Source: Pseudobutyrivibrio ruminis AD2017
GTDB lineage: Bacteria; Bacillota; Clostridia; Lachnospirales; Lachnospiraceae
Direction: 5' to 3'
NCBI RefSeq assembly: GCF_000424305.1
Contig: NZ_AUJQ01000005.1
Span: forward strand, 1 to 64,000
Length of the DNA stretch: 64,000 nt
The notes under the pieces were generated by a model. That model worked only from the letters and a program-made list of their open reading frames with translations. It did not search any database and was not told the DNA's origin. The position numbers and the translations under genes were made by a program. Positions 16,583 through 25,401 of this stretch are shown here, one piece after another. Numbering within the stretch: position 1 is the stretch's first letter; every line of letters starts with the position of its first letter.

Positions 16583-17722
16583 ATGAAAAGGAGAACACTT
16601 TTATCTATGGCAATGGTAGCAACAATGGCGCTTGCTACATTCACCGGATGTGGGGGAAGTAGAGAGGGGGCTGCATCAGATACAGCAACCGAGACTACAG
16701 AAACAGCTGAAACAACAGAGGCTACAGCAGAGGAGTCTTTCCCAGGCTTTGATGATGGAGCAACAATCGGTGTTTCTCTTCCATGGCTTGGTACTCAGAA
16801 CTGGAAAGAGGCTGAGGAAATGTTTACAGCTCAGCTTGAGGAGGCAGGCTATAAGCCAATCGTTCAGGCGGCAGATCAGAAGGTTACTCAGCAGCAGCAG
16901 CAGATTGAGTCTATGATTGAAAACGGCGCAAAGGTTATCGTTGTAGGACCTGTTGATGGTTCACAGCTTGGTGCAGTACTTGAGCAGGCTAAGGAAGCTG
17001 GCGTATACGTAATCGGCTATGATCGTCTTCTTGAAAACACATCAGGTGTTGATGGTGTAGTACAATTTGGTTCTGTTAAGACTGGTGAGCTTCAGGCTCA
17101 GGCTCTTTTACAGGGTCTTGAGGAGAAGAAGGGTGAGCCTCCATACAACATCGAACTTTTCGGTGGTGGCCCTGCTGATCCTAACGCTCCAAACTTCTTC
17201 ACAGGTGCTATGTCAGTATTACAGCCAAAGATTGATGACGGAACACTTGTAGTTGTTTCTGGTCAGACAGATTTCACACAGTGTGCAACTGTTGATTGGG
17301 ACAATGCTAAGGCACAGTCAAGAATGGATTCACTTCTTGCAGGTAACTACTCAGACAAGGAAATCGATGGTGTTCTTTCACCTAACGATGGTATCGCTCG
17401 TGCAATCATCACATCTTGCGAGAACGCTGGCCAGGATATTCCTGTAGTATCTGGTCTTGATGCTGAGAACGAGTCAGTTGAGTGGGTATGGTCAGGTCGT
17501 CAGTATTCTACAGTTGCAAAGCCAACTCAGGATCTTGTAGCTAAGACAATCGAAATCATCGATTCTCTTAAGGCTGGCAATGGTATGCCTGCAACAGATG
17601 TAGAAGTAGACAACGGTGTTAAGAATGTTCGTGTATACGAATTACCACCTGTAGTTGTTACAAAAGACAACGCAAAGGAAGTATTTGCTAACGACCCTTC
17701 AAGATTAGAGCTTTTGAAATAA
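16583..17722 (+). CDS. chvE: Monosaccharide-binding lipoprotein (ChvE-like)
   Basis: A type II signal peptide (MKRRTLLSMAMVATMALATFTGC) places a lipid-modified Cys near residue 23; a Thr/Glu-rich tether follows. The mature part is a periplasmic-binding-protein type 1 fold (IGVSLPWLGTQNWKEAEEMF, AKVIVVGPVDGSQLG, SPNDGIARAII) of the ChvE/XylF group, which captures arabinose, galactose, xylose or similar sugars. The ATG at 16583 is 9 nt after AGGAGG; an ATG at 16574 touches the ribosome site and is unlikely. High-expression codon use matches its role as the most abundant transporter subunit. Confidence 0.9.
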   Translation: MKRRTLLSMAMVATMALATFTGCGGSREGAASDTATETTETAETTEATAEESFPGFDDGATIGVSLPWLGTQNWKEAEEMFTAQLEEAGYKPIVQAADQKVTQQQQQIESMIENGAKVIVVGPVDGSQLGAVLEQAKEAGVYVIGYDRLLENTSGVDGVVQFGSVKTGELQAQALLQGLEEKKGEPPYNIELFGGGPADPNAPNFFTGAMSVLQPKIDDGTLVVVSGQTDFTQCATVDWDNAKAQSRMDSLLAGNYSDKEIDGVLSPNDGIARAIITSCENAGQDIPVVSGLDAENESVEWVWSGRQYSTVAKPTQDLVAKTIEIIDSLKAGNGMPATDVEVDNGVKNVRVYELPPVVVTKDNAKEVFANDPSRLELLK

Positions 17723-17744
17723 TATATTTTAGGTTATCATTTAT

Positions 17745-17779
17745 GGGCAGGATTTCTATAGTCCTGCCCTTTATCTTTT
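17745..17779 (+). terminator. Terminator of the sugar transporter operon
   Basis: GGGCAGGA (17745-17752), TCCTGCCC (17762-17769), then TTTATCTTTTA. Confidence 0.85.
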
Positions 17780-17800
17780 ACGGCAGAAAATGGAGATGGC

Positions 17801-18601
17801 ATGAATTACAAAATAGTATTTAGTGATATTGATGGAACACTTTTAAACAGCAAACACAGGATGTCGGAAAACACTGAAAATGCTATTAAGCATTTGAAGC
17901 GTCATGGCATTCCTTTTGTCATAGTGACGGCAAGAGGACCATCTGGAGTTTATCCTATTTTTCGAAGATATAATTTTGTGGCTCCTATCATTTGCTACAG
18001 TGGCGCACTGATTTTGGGTGAGGATGGGAAAATTATTTTTTCGAAAGGTATCAGCAAATCTACTGTTTCAAGCCTGATAAAGGTTATCACGGAAGAGGGC
18101 TGGGATTGCACTTGGAATGTGTATACCATGAATGATTGGATTGTAAATGACAAATCTGATGAAAGAGTCATCAATGAGGAAAATATCGTTGAGGTTCAGT
18201 CTACAAAAGGCACCGTGGATGATATTCCAAATGGTATGGAAATTGGTAAGTTCCTTTGTATGTGCAACCCGGAGGAGATTGATGAAATCGAAGCAGTGCT
18301 GAAGAAAAAGTATCCATCACTTTCCATTGTTAAATCATCAGATATTCTTCTTGAGGTGATGGAGAGGGGCGTAAATAAAGGCATGGCAGTAGAGTTATTC
18401 TGTAATCGATTAGAAATTGATAAAAAGGATGCAGTTGCCTTTGGAGACCATTATAACGATGCTGAGATGTTAAAAACTGTTGGAATACCATTTCTTATGG
18501 AAAATGCACCAGAAGATATGAAAGCGGATTTTAACATGACTTCAAGCAATGATGAAGAAGGTGTTTTTCGAGCGTTAAAAAAGATAGGGTTACTAGATTA
18601 A
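17801..18601 (+). CDS. Cof-type HAD phosphatase
   Basis: 266 residues with HAD motif I FSDIDGTLLNS, motif II IVTARGPSG, a C2B cap and motif IV GDHYNDAEML, characteristic of the Cof/YidA group that dephosphorylates sugar phosphates or flavin/PLP-type metabolites in the cytoplasm. The start codon 17801 sits close after the transporter terminator, and GGAGATGGC lies upstream. It may relieve sugar-phosphate stress next to the sugar operon, which is inference from position. Confidence 0.85.
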   Translation: MNYKIVFSDIDGTLLNSKHRMSENTENAIKHLKRHGIPFVIVTARGPSGVYPIFRRYNFVAPIICYSGALILGEDGKIIFSKGISKSTVSSLIKVITEEGWDCTWNVYTMNDWIVNDKSDERVINEENIVEVQSTKGTVDDIPNGMEIGKFLCMCNPEEIDEIEAVLKKKYPSLSIVKSSDILLEVMERGVNKGMAVELFCNRLEIDKKDAVAFGDHYNDAEMLKTVGIPFLMENAPEDMKADFNMTSSNDEEGVFRALKKIGLLD

Positions 18602-18645
18602 TTCAGCACTGGTGGTAAATATACACAACAAATATATAATTTTCG

Positions 18646-18674
18646 TTGATACTTTTGTGCAAAACTATTAGAAT
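18646..18674 (+). promoter_or_regulatory. Promoter of glgCD
   Basis: TTGATA (18646-18651), 17-nt spacer, TAGAAT (18669-18674), ~50 nt before ATG 18724. Confidence 0.55.
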
Positions 18675-18723
18675 AATAAGTAAGAGAAAGTAATGTTATA
18701 TTCTGATGAGGGAGGAATAATAT

Positions 18724-19863
18724 ATGGCTCAGACCAGTATGCTTGCTATGATTTTGGCAGGTGGCCGTGGCAGTCGTCTACATGACTTGACCAATAAAGT
18801 GGCTAAGCCTGCAGTTTCTTACGGCGGAAAATACCGCATCATTGATTTTCCACTTAGTAATTGCGCCAATTCAGGCGTAGATATTGTAGGTGTTCTTACA
18901 CAGTACGAGTCTGTTCTTTTGAACAGCTATGTTGCTGCTGGAGGTAGATGGGGACTTGATACAAAGGACAGTGGCGTATTCGTATTAACACCTCGTGAGA
19001 AGGCAGATTCAGGACTGGATGTTTATAGAGGAACAGCTGATGCTATTTCCCAAAACATCGATTTTGTAGATGCCTATGACCCAGAGTATATTTTGATTCT
19101 TTCTGGTGATCACATTTACAAAATGAATTACGACAAAATGCTGACCTATCATAAGGAGCAGGGAGCCGATGCGACAATTGCTGTTCGTGGTGTGCCTATG
19201 AAGGAGGCAAGCAGATTCGGTATTATGAATACTGATGGAAATGGCCGTATTATTGAGTTTGAAGAAAAACCTGCAAAGCCAAAGAGCAATTTGGCATCAA
19301 TGGGAATTTATATATTTACATGGAAGACACTTAGAAAGCTTCTTGTAGATGATATGAAAAATCCAGATTCTGACCACGATTTTGGTAAGGATATAATTCC
19401 TACTATGCTTGATGGTGGCAAGAAGCTTTGCGCTTATGAGTTCTCTGGCTATTGGAAGGATGTAGGAACCATAGATTCCCTTTGGGAAGCTAATATGGAT
19501 CTTTTGGACAGTGATAATGAGCTGGATCTTGATGACACATCATGGAAGATTTACACAGAGGATACAGGAATAACACCACAGTATATTGCAAGCACTGCAA
19601 AGATTGATGGCGCATATATTAATCAGGGTGCAGCAGTAGGTGGAACGGTACAACGTTCTGTTATATTTACCAATTGCAAAATTGCTCCGGGAGCAAAGGT
19701 TATCGATTCTGTTTTGATGCCAGGTGCAATTGTTGAAGAGGGGGCAGTTGTTACACGAGCTCTTGTGGCGGAAAATGTTCGTATCGGAAAGAATGCCAAG
19801 GTAGGAGAAAAGAAGAGTGAAGAAATCCTTCTTGTTGCAAAAAATGTAAAGGGGGAGGATTAA
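18724..19863 (+). CDS. glgC: Glucose-1-phosphate adenylyltransferase, catalytic subunit
   Basis: Makes ADP-glucose from glucose-1-phosphate and ATP, the committed step of glycogen synthesis. Seen: [15 protein letters not shown] nucleotide loop, [28 protein letters not shown], and [12 protein letters not shown] left-handed beta-helix of hexapeptide type occupies the C-terminal ~100 residues. Length 379 is normal for the short Firmicute GlgC. AGGAGG precedes ATG 18724. It forms an operon with glgD, which begins 3 nt after the stop. Confidence 0.95.
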   Translation: MAQTSMLAMILAGGRGSRLHDLTNKVAKPAVSYGGKYRIIDFPLSNCANSGVDIVGVLTQYESVLLNSYVAAGGRWGLDTKDSGVFVLTPREKADSGLDVYRGTADAISQNIDFVDAYDPEYILILSGDHIYKMNYDKMLTYHKEQGADATIAVRGVPMKEASRFGIMNTDGNGRIIEFEEKPAKPKSNLASMGIYIFTWKTLRKLLVDDMKNPDSDHDFGKDIIPTMLDGGKKLCAYEFSGYWKDVGTIDSLWEANMDLLDSDNELDLDDTSWKIYTEDTGITPQYIASTAKIDGAYINQGAAVGGTVQRSVIFTNCKIAPGAKVIDSVLMPGAIVEEGAVVTRALVAENVRIGKNAKVGEKKSEEILLVAKNVKGED

Positions 19864-19866
19864 GCT

Positions 19867-20985
19867 ATGGCAAATAAAGCATTTGGTGTAATCAATTCGG
19901 CACCTAATTATATTAGAGTTGAAGGCCTTCACGATTATCGTCCTATAGGCGCCTTCACATTTATTGGTAGATTTCGCGTTATCGATTTTCCACTTTCTAA
20001 TATGAGTAACAGTGGTATAAATCGTATACACGTATATTTGAATAGTAGACCACGCTCACTTGTAGAGCATATTGGTTCAGGTCGTCATTACAATATCAAT
20101 TCAAAACGTGGCAATCTGCAACTGCTTTTCACACAACAAAATGGAGCAAATTCCATTTATAATACTGACATTACAGCGTATATGGAAAACCTGGAGCAGA
20201 TTGAACGTATGCCTCAGGATTATGTGATAGTAGCACCAAGCTATATGGTCTACAAGCAAAATTATCAGCAGCTTTTGGATGATCACGTGGCTGCAGGAAA
20301 TGACATTACACTTCTTTATCACAAGGTTGATCAGGCCAAGGAATATTATAGAGGCTGCAATGTGGTGGAGCTAAACAAGCAAAAGGGTGTTGAAAGCCTT
20401 GCAAGAAATATGGGCACAGCCAAAGAAAAAAATATAAGCATGGATACCTATGTTATGAAAAAGGATTTATTCATTGCTTTGATTAAGAAGGCTAAGAGAG
20501 AATCCAGTGCCTATTCATTTGCAGATATCGTATCATTATCCTGCGATACTTTGGACATTCGTGGCTATCAGCATAAGGGATTTTTTGCAGCAATTACCAG
20601 TCTGGATGATTTCTATAGAGCAAATATGGAGCTTTTGGATTATGGTACTGCAATGGATTTCTTTAAGCAGGACTGGCCATTCTACACAAAGACTACAGAT
20701 GCCTGCCCTACACATTATCATCCAGGTGGAAAGGTTACAAATTCCATGGTATGTAATGCCGCTTCAATAGAAGGTATAGTTGAAAATTCAATCATCGGCC
20801 GCCACGTTCATATAGGAAAGGGAGCGATAGTAAAGAATTCGATTATTCTTTCTTATGCAGACATCTCCGATGGAACCTATATCGAAAATGCGGTAATTGA
20901 TAAGTGGGTGAAGGTGAAGAATGTGAAGAAGATTGTATCTGACTCCGTAACCCCAGCCTACATCAAGCGAAATGATGTACTGTAA
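19867..20985 (+). CDS. glgD: Glucose-1-phosphate adenylyltransferase regulatory subunit GlgD
   Basis: A 372-residue paralogue of GlgC in which the N-terminal GGRGSRL catalytic loop is replaced by INSAPNYIRVEGLHDYRPIGA, the hallmark of GlgD. It pairs with GlgC to raise activity in Firmicutes. The nucleotidyltransferase-like domain and a C-terminal hexapeptide helix (ENSIIGRHVHIGKGAIVKNSII) are visible. The start ATG 19867 is preceded by GGGGGAGG inside the glgC end. Confidence 0.93.
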   Translation: MANKAFGVINSAPNYIRVEGLHDYRPIGAFTFIGRFRVIDFPLSNMSNSGINRIHVYLNSRPRSLVEHIGSGRHYNINSKRGNLQLLFTQQNGANSIYNTDITAYMENLEQIERMPQDYVIVAPSYMVYKQNYQQLLDDHVAAGNDITLLYHKVDQAKEYYRGCNVVELNKQKGVESLARNMGTAKEKNISMDTYVMKKDLFIALIKKAKRESSAYSFADIVSLSCDTLDIRGYQHKGFFAAITSLDDFYRANMELLDYGTAMDFFKQDWPFYTKTTDACPTHYHPGGKVTNSMVCNAASIEGIVENSIIGRHVHIGKGAIVKNSIILSYADISDGTYIENAVIDKWVKVKNVKKIVSDSVTPAYIKRNDVL

Positions 20986-20994
20986 ATAAAAAAT

Positions 20995-21054
20995 ACCCAT
21001 AGGATTATGATGAATGATATGTACTCAAAATCCTATGGGTTAATTTTATTTTTG
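20995..21054. terminator. Bidirectional terminator after glgD
   Basis: ACCCATAGGATT (20995-21006) and AATCCTATGGGT (21029-21040) form a perfect 12-bp stem; T-rich on both sides (AAAAAAT before, TAATTTTATTTTT after), serving glgD and the convergent amidase-like gene. Confidence 0.8.
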
Positions 21055-21058
21055 TGAT

Positions 21059-21742
21059 TTATTTTTGTGAGAAATAACTTTCGATTCCATCAGCGATGCC
21101 TTTTGCTAATACAGTATCGTTGTCATCATCTGCATCCTCATCGGCTATTTCAATCTTTGTTGTAGGAATTCCACACCAGTTTATTACAGCTTCATCATCA
21201 GATTCTACAACCTTGCTTTTTTCGATTTTTGCATTCTGTGTTACAGAACCAAGGATTGCATCGGAGAGAAGGCGTCCGTTTTTATAATTTCCGTAGTTGT
21301 ATGGATTATCTTCTGACTGACATACAACATTTAATCCGTCCTTTTCCCTTCCTGAAATCACAACCATAATATCCGCATCAGAAGTATTGGCAATCATTGC
21401 CCTTTCGCTGTTGCTAATATCTACATTGTTTTTATCTCTTGTAAGTATAACTGTATAGCCTCGGTCTGCAAGGATTACCCCTACCTTTTGGGCTATCTGC
21501 AGGTTGGAAGCATAGTCTGTTTCCTCTGAAACCTCAGGAACCGTTTTAAATGCCCCAGGGCCGATAGGCTCTTTTCTATTGTTGGCCTTTTCCTGCCCAC
21601 TTGGATCTATTACTATCACCTTTGAAGCGTTGTCGTTTTTTTCTGCTTGTTTAGCCTGAACGGTGATGTTAGGACTTATCATAGCAAACAGGAGTATTAA
21701 TACAATGCTTTTACTCAGGTTCTTGATTATGTTGTTTTTCAT
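21059..21742 (-). CDS. Secreted amidase_3-like protein lacking zinc ligands
   Basis: A signal peptide (KSIVLILLFAMISPNITVQA) precedes a domain with the N-acetylmuramoyl-L-alanine amidase (amidase_3) layout: VIVIDPSGQ near 43-50, ILADRGYTVILTRD, SERAMIANTSDADIMVVISGRE, and IPTTKIEIA near the end. In active enzymes these are DPGHGG and SIHAN, with the His residues binding zinc; here the positions read DPSGQ (47-50) and ISGRE (129-133), so both His are absent. It is probably a non-catalytic wall-binding or regulatory relative. 227 residues; the start follows AGGGAGTG on the minus strand. Confidence 0.65.
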   Translation of the reverse strand: MKNNIIKNLSKSIVLILLFAMISPNITVQAKQAEKNDNASKVIVIDPSGQEKANNRKEPIGPGAFKTVPEVSEETDYASNLQIAQKVGVILADRGYTVILTRDKNNVDISNSERAMIANTSDADIMVVISGREKDGLNVVCQSEDNPYNYGNYKNGRLLSDAILGSVTQNAKIEKSKVVESDDEAVINWCGIPTTKIEIADEDADDDNDTVLAKGIADGIESYFSQK

Positions 21743-21861
21743 TTGTAAATCACACTCCCTTCTATGTTATTTTGATAATTATATTATCGGATAATTGTGT
21801 GAAAAAAGAATGTAGTTTCAGATAAAATTACGATAAAAAATGATTTTTTTTAATATAAGTG

Positions 21862-21952
21862 TTGACTTCCTACGACAGTCGTAGTATATTTACTTCATCA
21901 GATGAAGTACTACGACAGACATAGTATGACAGACATAGTACGACAGACAATG
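21862..21952 (+). promoter_or_regulatory. PadR promoter with palindromes and triple direct repeat
   Basis: -35 TTGACT (21862-21867) and -10 TATATT (21885-21890) are 17 nt apart, and the spacer is almost filled by a perfect palindrome CTACGAC-A-GTCGTAG (21870-21884). A second palindrome ACTTCATC-A-GATGAAGT follows (21892-21908). Three tandem 14-bp copies of TAYGACAGACATAG type follow at 21911, 21925 and 21939. Clear operator for autoregulation by the PadR protein encoded next. Confidence 0.8.
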
Positions 21953-21968
21953 TAAATAAGGAGGAAAT

Positions 21969-22307
21969 ATGGGTGAGATTAGTAGTGATGTAATCCGCGG
22001 CTACAACGACACCATGATTCTTAGCATTCTTCGAAAGGAACCTTCATATGGATATGAGATTTCAAAGGAAATCAAAACTATCACCGATGGGAAATATGTA
22101 ATAAAGGAAACCACACTTTATTCAGCCTTTACCAGAATGGAAAAGAACGGATACATTGAATCATTCGTAGCCAGTCAGGATTTAGAGGGAAACGGTAAAA
22201 AGCGTACCTATTATCGCATTACAGATGCCGGAAGGGATTTTTACAAAGACAAATGCGCTGAATGGGAGCTAACCAAAGATGTAGTTGAAAAATTTATTAC
22301 TAAATAG
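21969..22307 (+). CDS. PadR-family transcriptional regulator
   Basis: 112 residues with the PadR winged helix: MILSILRKEPSYGYEISKEI, ETTLYSAFTRMEKNGYIES and KKRTYYRITDAGRDFY. PadR repressors control membrane or stress operons, often encoded directly downstream as here (DUF1700-like and DUF4097-like proteins). AAGGAGG precedes ATG 21969, and an elaborate repeat-rich operator lies upstream. It is probably a repressor of its own operon that responds to an unknown envelope or drug signal. Confidence 0.9.
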   Translation: MGEISSDVIRGYNDTMILSILRKEPSYGYEISKEIKTITDGKYVIKETTLYSAFTRMEKNGYIESFVASQDLEGNGKKRTYYRITDAGRDFYKDKCAEWELTKDVVEKFITK

Positions 22308-22330
22308 CTTTTAGCAAAGAGGAGAAAACT

Positions 22331-23305
22331 ATGGAAACAATTAAGAATTATCTGGATGCAATGTTTGCAAATATGCCAAACACTCCTGAGGTTAAGAAGG
22401 CAAAGGCTGAGCTTCTTACAATGATGGAGGATAAATACAACGAACTTATTGCAGAAGGTGAGACAGAGAACAGTGCAGTAGGAACAGTCATTTCTGAGTT
22501 TGGTAATTTAGATGAGATTGCTGATGATTTAGGTCTTACAAAGGAAGTGGAAGAAACTAAAGAAAGAGTTAGCGAAAAGCCACGTCGTTTCGTAAGCATG
22601 GATGAAGTTAAAAACTATCTGAACGAAGAACGCAAAAGTGGATTACTTATAGGAATTGGCGTAATGCTTTGCATAATGTGCGTGATACCACCTATTTTAG
22701 CAAATGGAATTCCTGGAATGCTTTTAAGCCACTCGGCTGAAAGCATCAGTGTCATTGGAATGTTCTCTATGCTTGCAATAGCAATTGCCTTATTCGTTTT
22801 CACAGGTATTAACAGCAACGATTGGAAATTCCTTAAGAAGGAGCTTTGTCAGGTGGATATGGCTACAGCTCAGATGGTAAAGGATAGAAAGCGTAGCTAC
22901 AAATCAACACATGCTTTGCTTATGACTATCGGCGTAGTTTTATGTGTTCTTTGCTGGTTACCATGTGCCATCATCGAAATTGATTTTGTTGCAGCCTTCA
23001 TTTTCCTTTTTGTTGGAATCGGCGTATTTCTATTTATATATAGCAGCTCAGTTATGGGCAGCTTCGATACAATCCTTAAGCTTAACGATGAAAAGACCAT
23101 CAGCGGCAGCTATGGCAAGGAGGATGATATCGTGTATGTAAACAAAACAGCTACAATAATAATGGAAGTTTATTGGACTACAGTTACATGCATCTACCTT
23201 ATGGTAAGCTTTGTGACATTTGACTGGGGAAGAACCTGGATTATATGGATTATAGGCGCTATTATTCATCATATTCTTAAGATTGCACTTGCAAAGGAGG
23301 ATTAG
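22331..23305 (+). CDS. DUF1700/HAAS-type membrane protein of the PadR operon
   Basis: Residues 1-75 (NYLDAMFANMPNTPEVKKAKAELLTMMEDKYNELIAEG...AVGTVISEFGNLDEIADDLG) match the alpha-helical HAAS/permease-prefix domain that accompanies PadR regulators. The rest has about six transmembrane segments. The role is unknown; with the PadR regulator and a beta-repeat protein it forms a conserved three-gene envelope module. Starts 23 nt after padR with GAGGAG. Confidence 0.75.
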   Translation: METIKNYLDAMFANMPNTPEVKKAKAELLTMMEDKYNELIAEGETENSAVGTVISEFGNLDEIADDLGLTKEVEETKERVSEKPRRFVSMDEVKNYLNEERKSGLLIGIGVMLCIMCVIPPILANGIPGMLLSHSAESISVIGMFSMLAIAIALFVFTGINSNDWKFLKKELCQVDMATAQMVKDRKRSYKSTHALLMTIGVVLCVLCWLPCAIIEIDFVAAFIFLFVGIGVFLFIYSSSVMGSFDTILKLNDEKTISGSYGKEDDIVYVNKTATIIMEVYWTTVTCIYLMVSFVTFDWGRTWIIWIIGAIIHHILKIALAKED

Positions 23306-23309
23306 AGCT

Positions 23310-24104
23310 ATGGAAAATAAAAACTGGGGAAAGAAATACATGCTGGTCCTTTGGACAATCACTCTTGTGGTTATCGTATGTGGCCTGGCATATAATCTGG
23401 GTGGATTTGGTTTTCATTATCTATCTGCAACCAATGTAGGAGAATACGAGGATTTTGATTATTCTGGTGAAGAGTTTTCATCCATCGAAGTAAATGTTGA
23501 TGCGGCAGACCTGGATATTAGATATGGCGATACATATATGGTATCAACTAACATTCCTAAGAAGTATCAGCCTGTTATTAATGTAAAAGATGGTAAATTG
23601 GAAATTCAGCAGAAGAAATTGAATCATTCAATTAATTCCTTCAAATCATTAAAAGAAGAATGTAGTATAGAAATTACCATTCCAACAGGAACCAAGCTTG
23701 AAGATGTTGATATCGTAGTTGATGCTGGTGATATTGATATCGAAACAATTAAGGGCAAGAGCATTTCTATTTCTGCAGATGCAGGTGATATTGATTTGAA
23801 AAATGTTGAGTTTGAATCAACAACTGTGGATGCAGATGCAGGTGATATTGAAACTAAGGATAGCAAGCTAGGTAAGCTTAAAATCGAAGCAGATCTAGGT
23901 GATATTGATGCAGACAAAACTGATTTCGATTATGGCAAAATAACTGCTGATATGGGAGATATTTCTATTGATGGTGCTTTCAACAGATTGGAAGCATGCT
24001 GTGACCTTGGAAGTATCAATATCACAACCCCTAACCCAGATTATGACAACATGGACTTAGACGTTTCATTAGGTTCTATTTCCGTTAACGGAAAGAAATG
24101 GTAA
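23310..24104 (+). CDS. DUF4097-type beta-repeat membrane-anchored protein
   Basis: One N-terminal transmembrane helix (MLVLWTITLVVIVCGLAYNL) leads to an extracytoplasmic beta-strand domain made of repeating DAGDIDIE-like units (about residues 130-250), the pattern of the DUF4097 adhesin-like family. ATG 23310 is chosen because AAGGAGG precedes it; an in-frame ATG at 23283 lies inside the upstream gene. The function is unknown; it likely works with the upstream membrane protein at the envelope. Confidence 0.8.
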   Translation: MENKNWGKKYMLVLWTITLVVIVCGLAYNLGGFGFHYLSATNVGEYEDFDYSGEEFSSIEVNVDAADLDIRYGDTYMVSTNIPKKYQPVINVKDGKLEIQQKKLNHSINSFKSLKEECSIEITIPTGTKLEDVDIVVDAGDIDIETIKGKSISISADAGDIDLKNVEFESTTVDADAGDIETKDSKLGKLKIEADLGDIDADKTDFDYGKITADMGDISIDGAFNRLEACCDLGSINITTPNPDYDNMDLDVSLGSISVNGKKW

Positions 24105-24126
24105 GTAAAATCAAATACGAAAAATA

Positions 24127-24171
24127 AAAACTAGTCGTAGGCTTGAGAGCGTAACGGCTAGTTTTCTTGTT
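24127..24171 (+). terminator. Terminator of the PadR operon
   Basis: AAAACTAG (24127-24134) and CTAGTTTT (24158-24165), with CGT/ACG extending the stem, then CTTGTTT. AT-rich on both sides, so possibly bidirectional with the convergent gene. Confidence 0.75.
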
Positions 24172-24179
24172 TATATTGG

Positions 24180-24824
24180 TTATCTTAATTCCGAATATCC
24201 GAAGGAATTTACAATGGCATCAATTGGTGTACCCGCTTTGCACAAAGGACATTCATGTAATGGGTATGACTGGTAGTTTGGAATGTCATCCTCGTGGAAA
24301 ACTGCTGTAATTGGAATGCCATCTATTTCTCTGACAGCAGAGAAGATTGCGCAAGCTCCACTTATCTTGGCACCATAATATCTTACACATTCTGCAAGAC
24401 TTTCAACAGTACGACCAGTACTTAATGAACCAAATAGAAGAAGCACATTCTTGTCTCTTACAGTAAGCTGCATGTTGTCGCGGAAAATATTCTGGCCGCT
24501 GGATGCAAGCTCTGGAGCAGTTACATAAATAGTTTTGTGCTGATTGTAATTGGCAACACCAGCTTTTGTAAGCTCCTGTGCTAAAAATGTGCCTACAACC
24601 TCCATTCCATCTGCACATACAATTGTGTCTACAGGCGTCTGAACTGAATAGTGCATTGCAAGCAACTGCGCTACGCCTTGAGCTTCATTACATCTGGTTT
24701 TCATTGTGCCGATTTCCATATAGTTTGTGATATGGGAATGATTTGTTGCAAAATGGCCAGGGATGATTTTTAAAGCGACGTCAGAATTCAGCGGTGCAGG
24801 AATTTTAGTATAGTCTTTTAACAT
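24180..24824 (-). CDS. Phosphoribosyltransferase-fold protein (orotate PRTase-like)
   Basis: A 214-residue protein with the type I PRTase layout: VDTIVCADGMEVVG, and VLLLFGSLSTGRTVESLAE in the place of the PRPP loop. In active enzymes the loop begins with two acidic residues (DD before V/I-x-T-T/S-G); here they read FG, which would weaken ribose binding. A C-terminal HECPLCKAGTP carries a CxxC pair. It may be a regulatory or modified PRTase rather than PyrE. Monocistronic, convergent with the PadR operon. Confidence 0.7.
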   Translation of the reverse strand: MLKDYTKIPAPLNSDVALKIIPGHFATNHSHITNYMEIGTMKTRCNEAQGVAQLLAMHYSVQTPVDTIVCADGMEVVGTFLAQELTKAGVANYNQHKTIYVTAPELASSGQNIFRDNMQLTVRDKNVLLLFGSLSTGRTVESLAECVRYYGAKISGACAIFSAVREIDGIPITAVFHEDDIPNYQSYPLHECPLCKAGTPIDAIVNSFGYSELR

Positions 24825-24983
24825 GATAAACCCCTTTCTTGATTAGTCATCTTAAAATAGATTCCTATTTTTATATTCCTATTTTAGTAGAAAATAGTCA
24901 AAAATAATACTACAAAATAAAAATAAAACCATAATAAACAGAAAATTCACAGAATAGTCACTAAAGTCGCTTTATTTTATTGA

Positions 24984-25355
24984 TTTACCTGTGATAAGTT
25001 TTATGATGGTAGTGGATGGTTTCCAGATTTAAATGAATATGATGCTACTACAAGAGGCTGGTATCAAAATGGTGATGGACAAACAGCGATTGTTCTTGGA
25101 CCACCATCTTTAGATTTAACAACAGTTGCTGATATGATTGATAAGATTGGTAGTGTAGATGAAATTGCAACATCTATGGCTGCTATTTCTCAACAGCAAT
25201 CAGCTAGCACAGAAGAGGTTAGTGCTACAGCGGCTAGCCTTGCCGAGGGCGCAGAGCAGGTTGCTGAAAACTCTCGTGGTGTTGATAACAGTGCTACAGT
25301 TGTATCTGAATCTTCTGTTAAGATTGAAGATTTGATTAATATCTTCCAAGTTTAA
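24984..25355 (+). pseudogene. Remnant of a methyl-accepting chemotaxis protein
   Basis: In one frame from 24984 to the stop at 25353-25355 the translation first reads as a dCache sensor fragment (GSGWFPDLNEYDATTRGWYQNGDG) and then jumps into the C-terminal end of a chemoreceptor (ISQQQSASTEEVSATAASLAEG, ending IEDLINIFQV). Transmembrane segments, HAMP and most of the signalling helix are missing and there is a stop codon directly upstream (24981-24983), so it is a deletion remnant. A short product from ATG 25134 could theoretically be made but has no ribosome site. Confidence 0.8.
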
Positions 25356-25401
25356 TTACATAGATTTTACATAAGCCATGTATTCTTCCGTAAAAGGTAT
25401 A

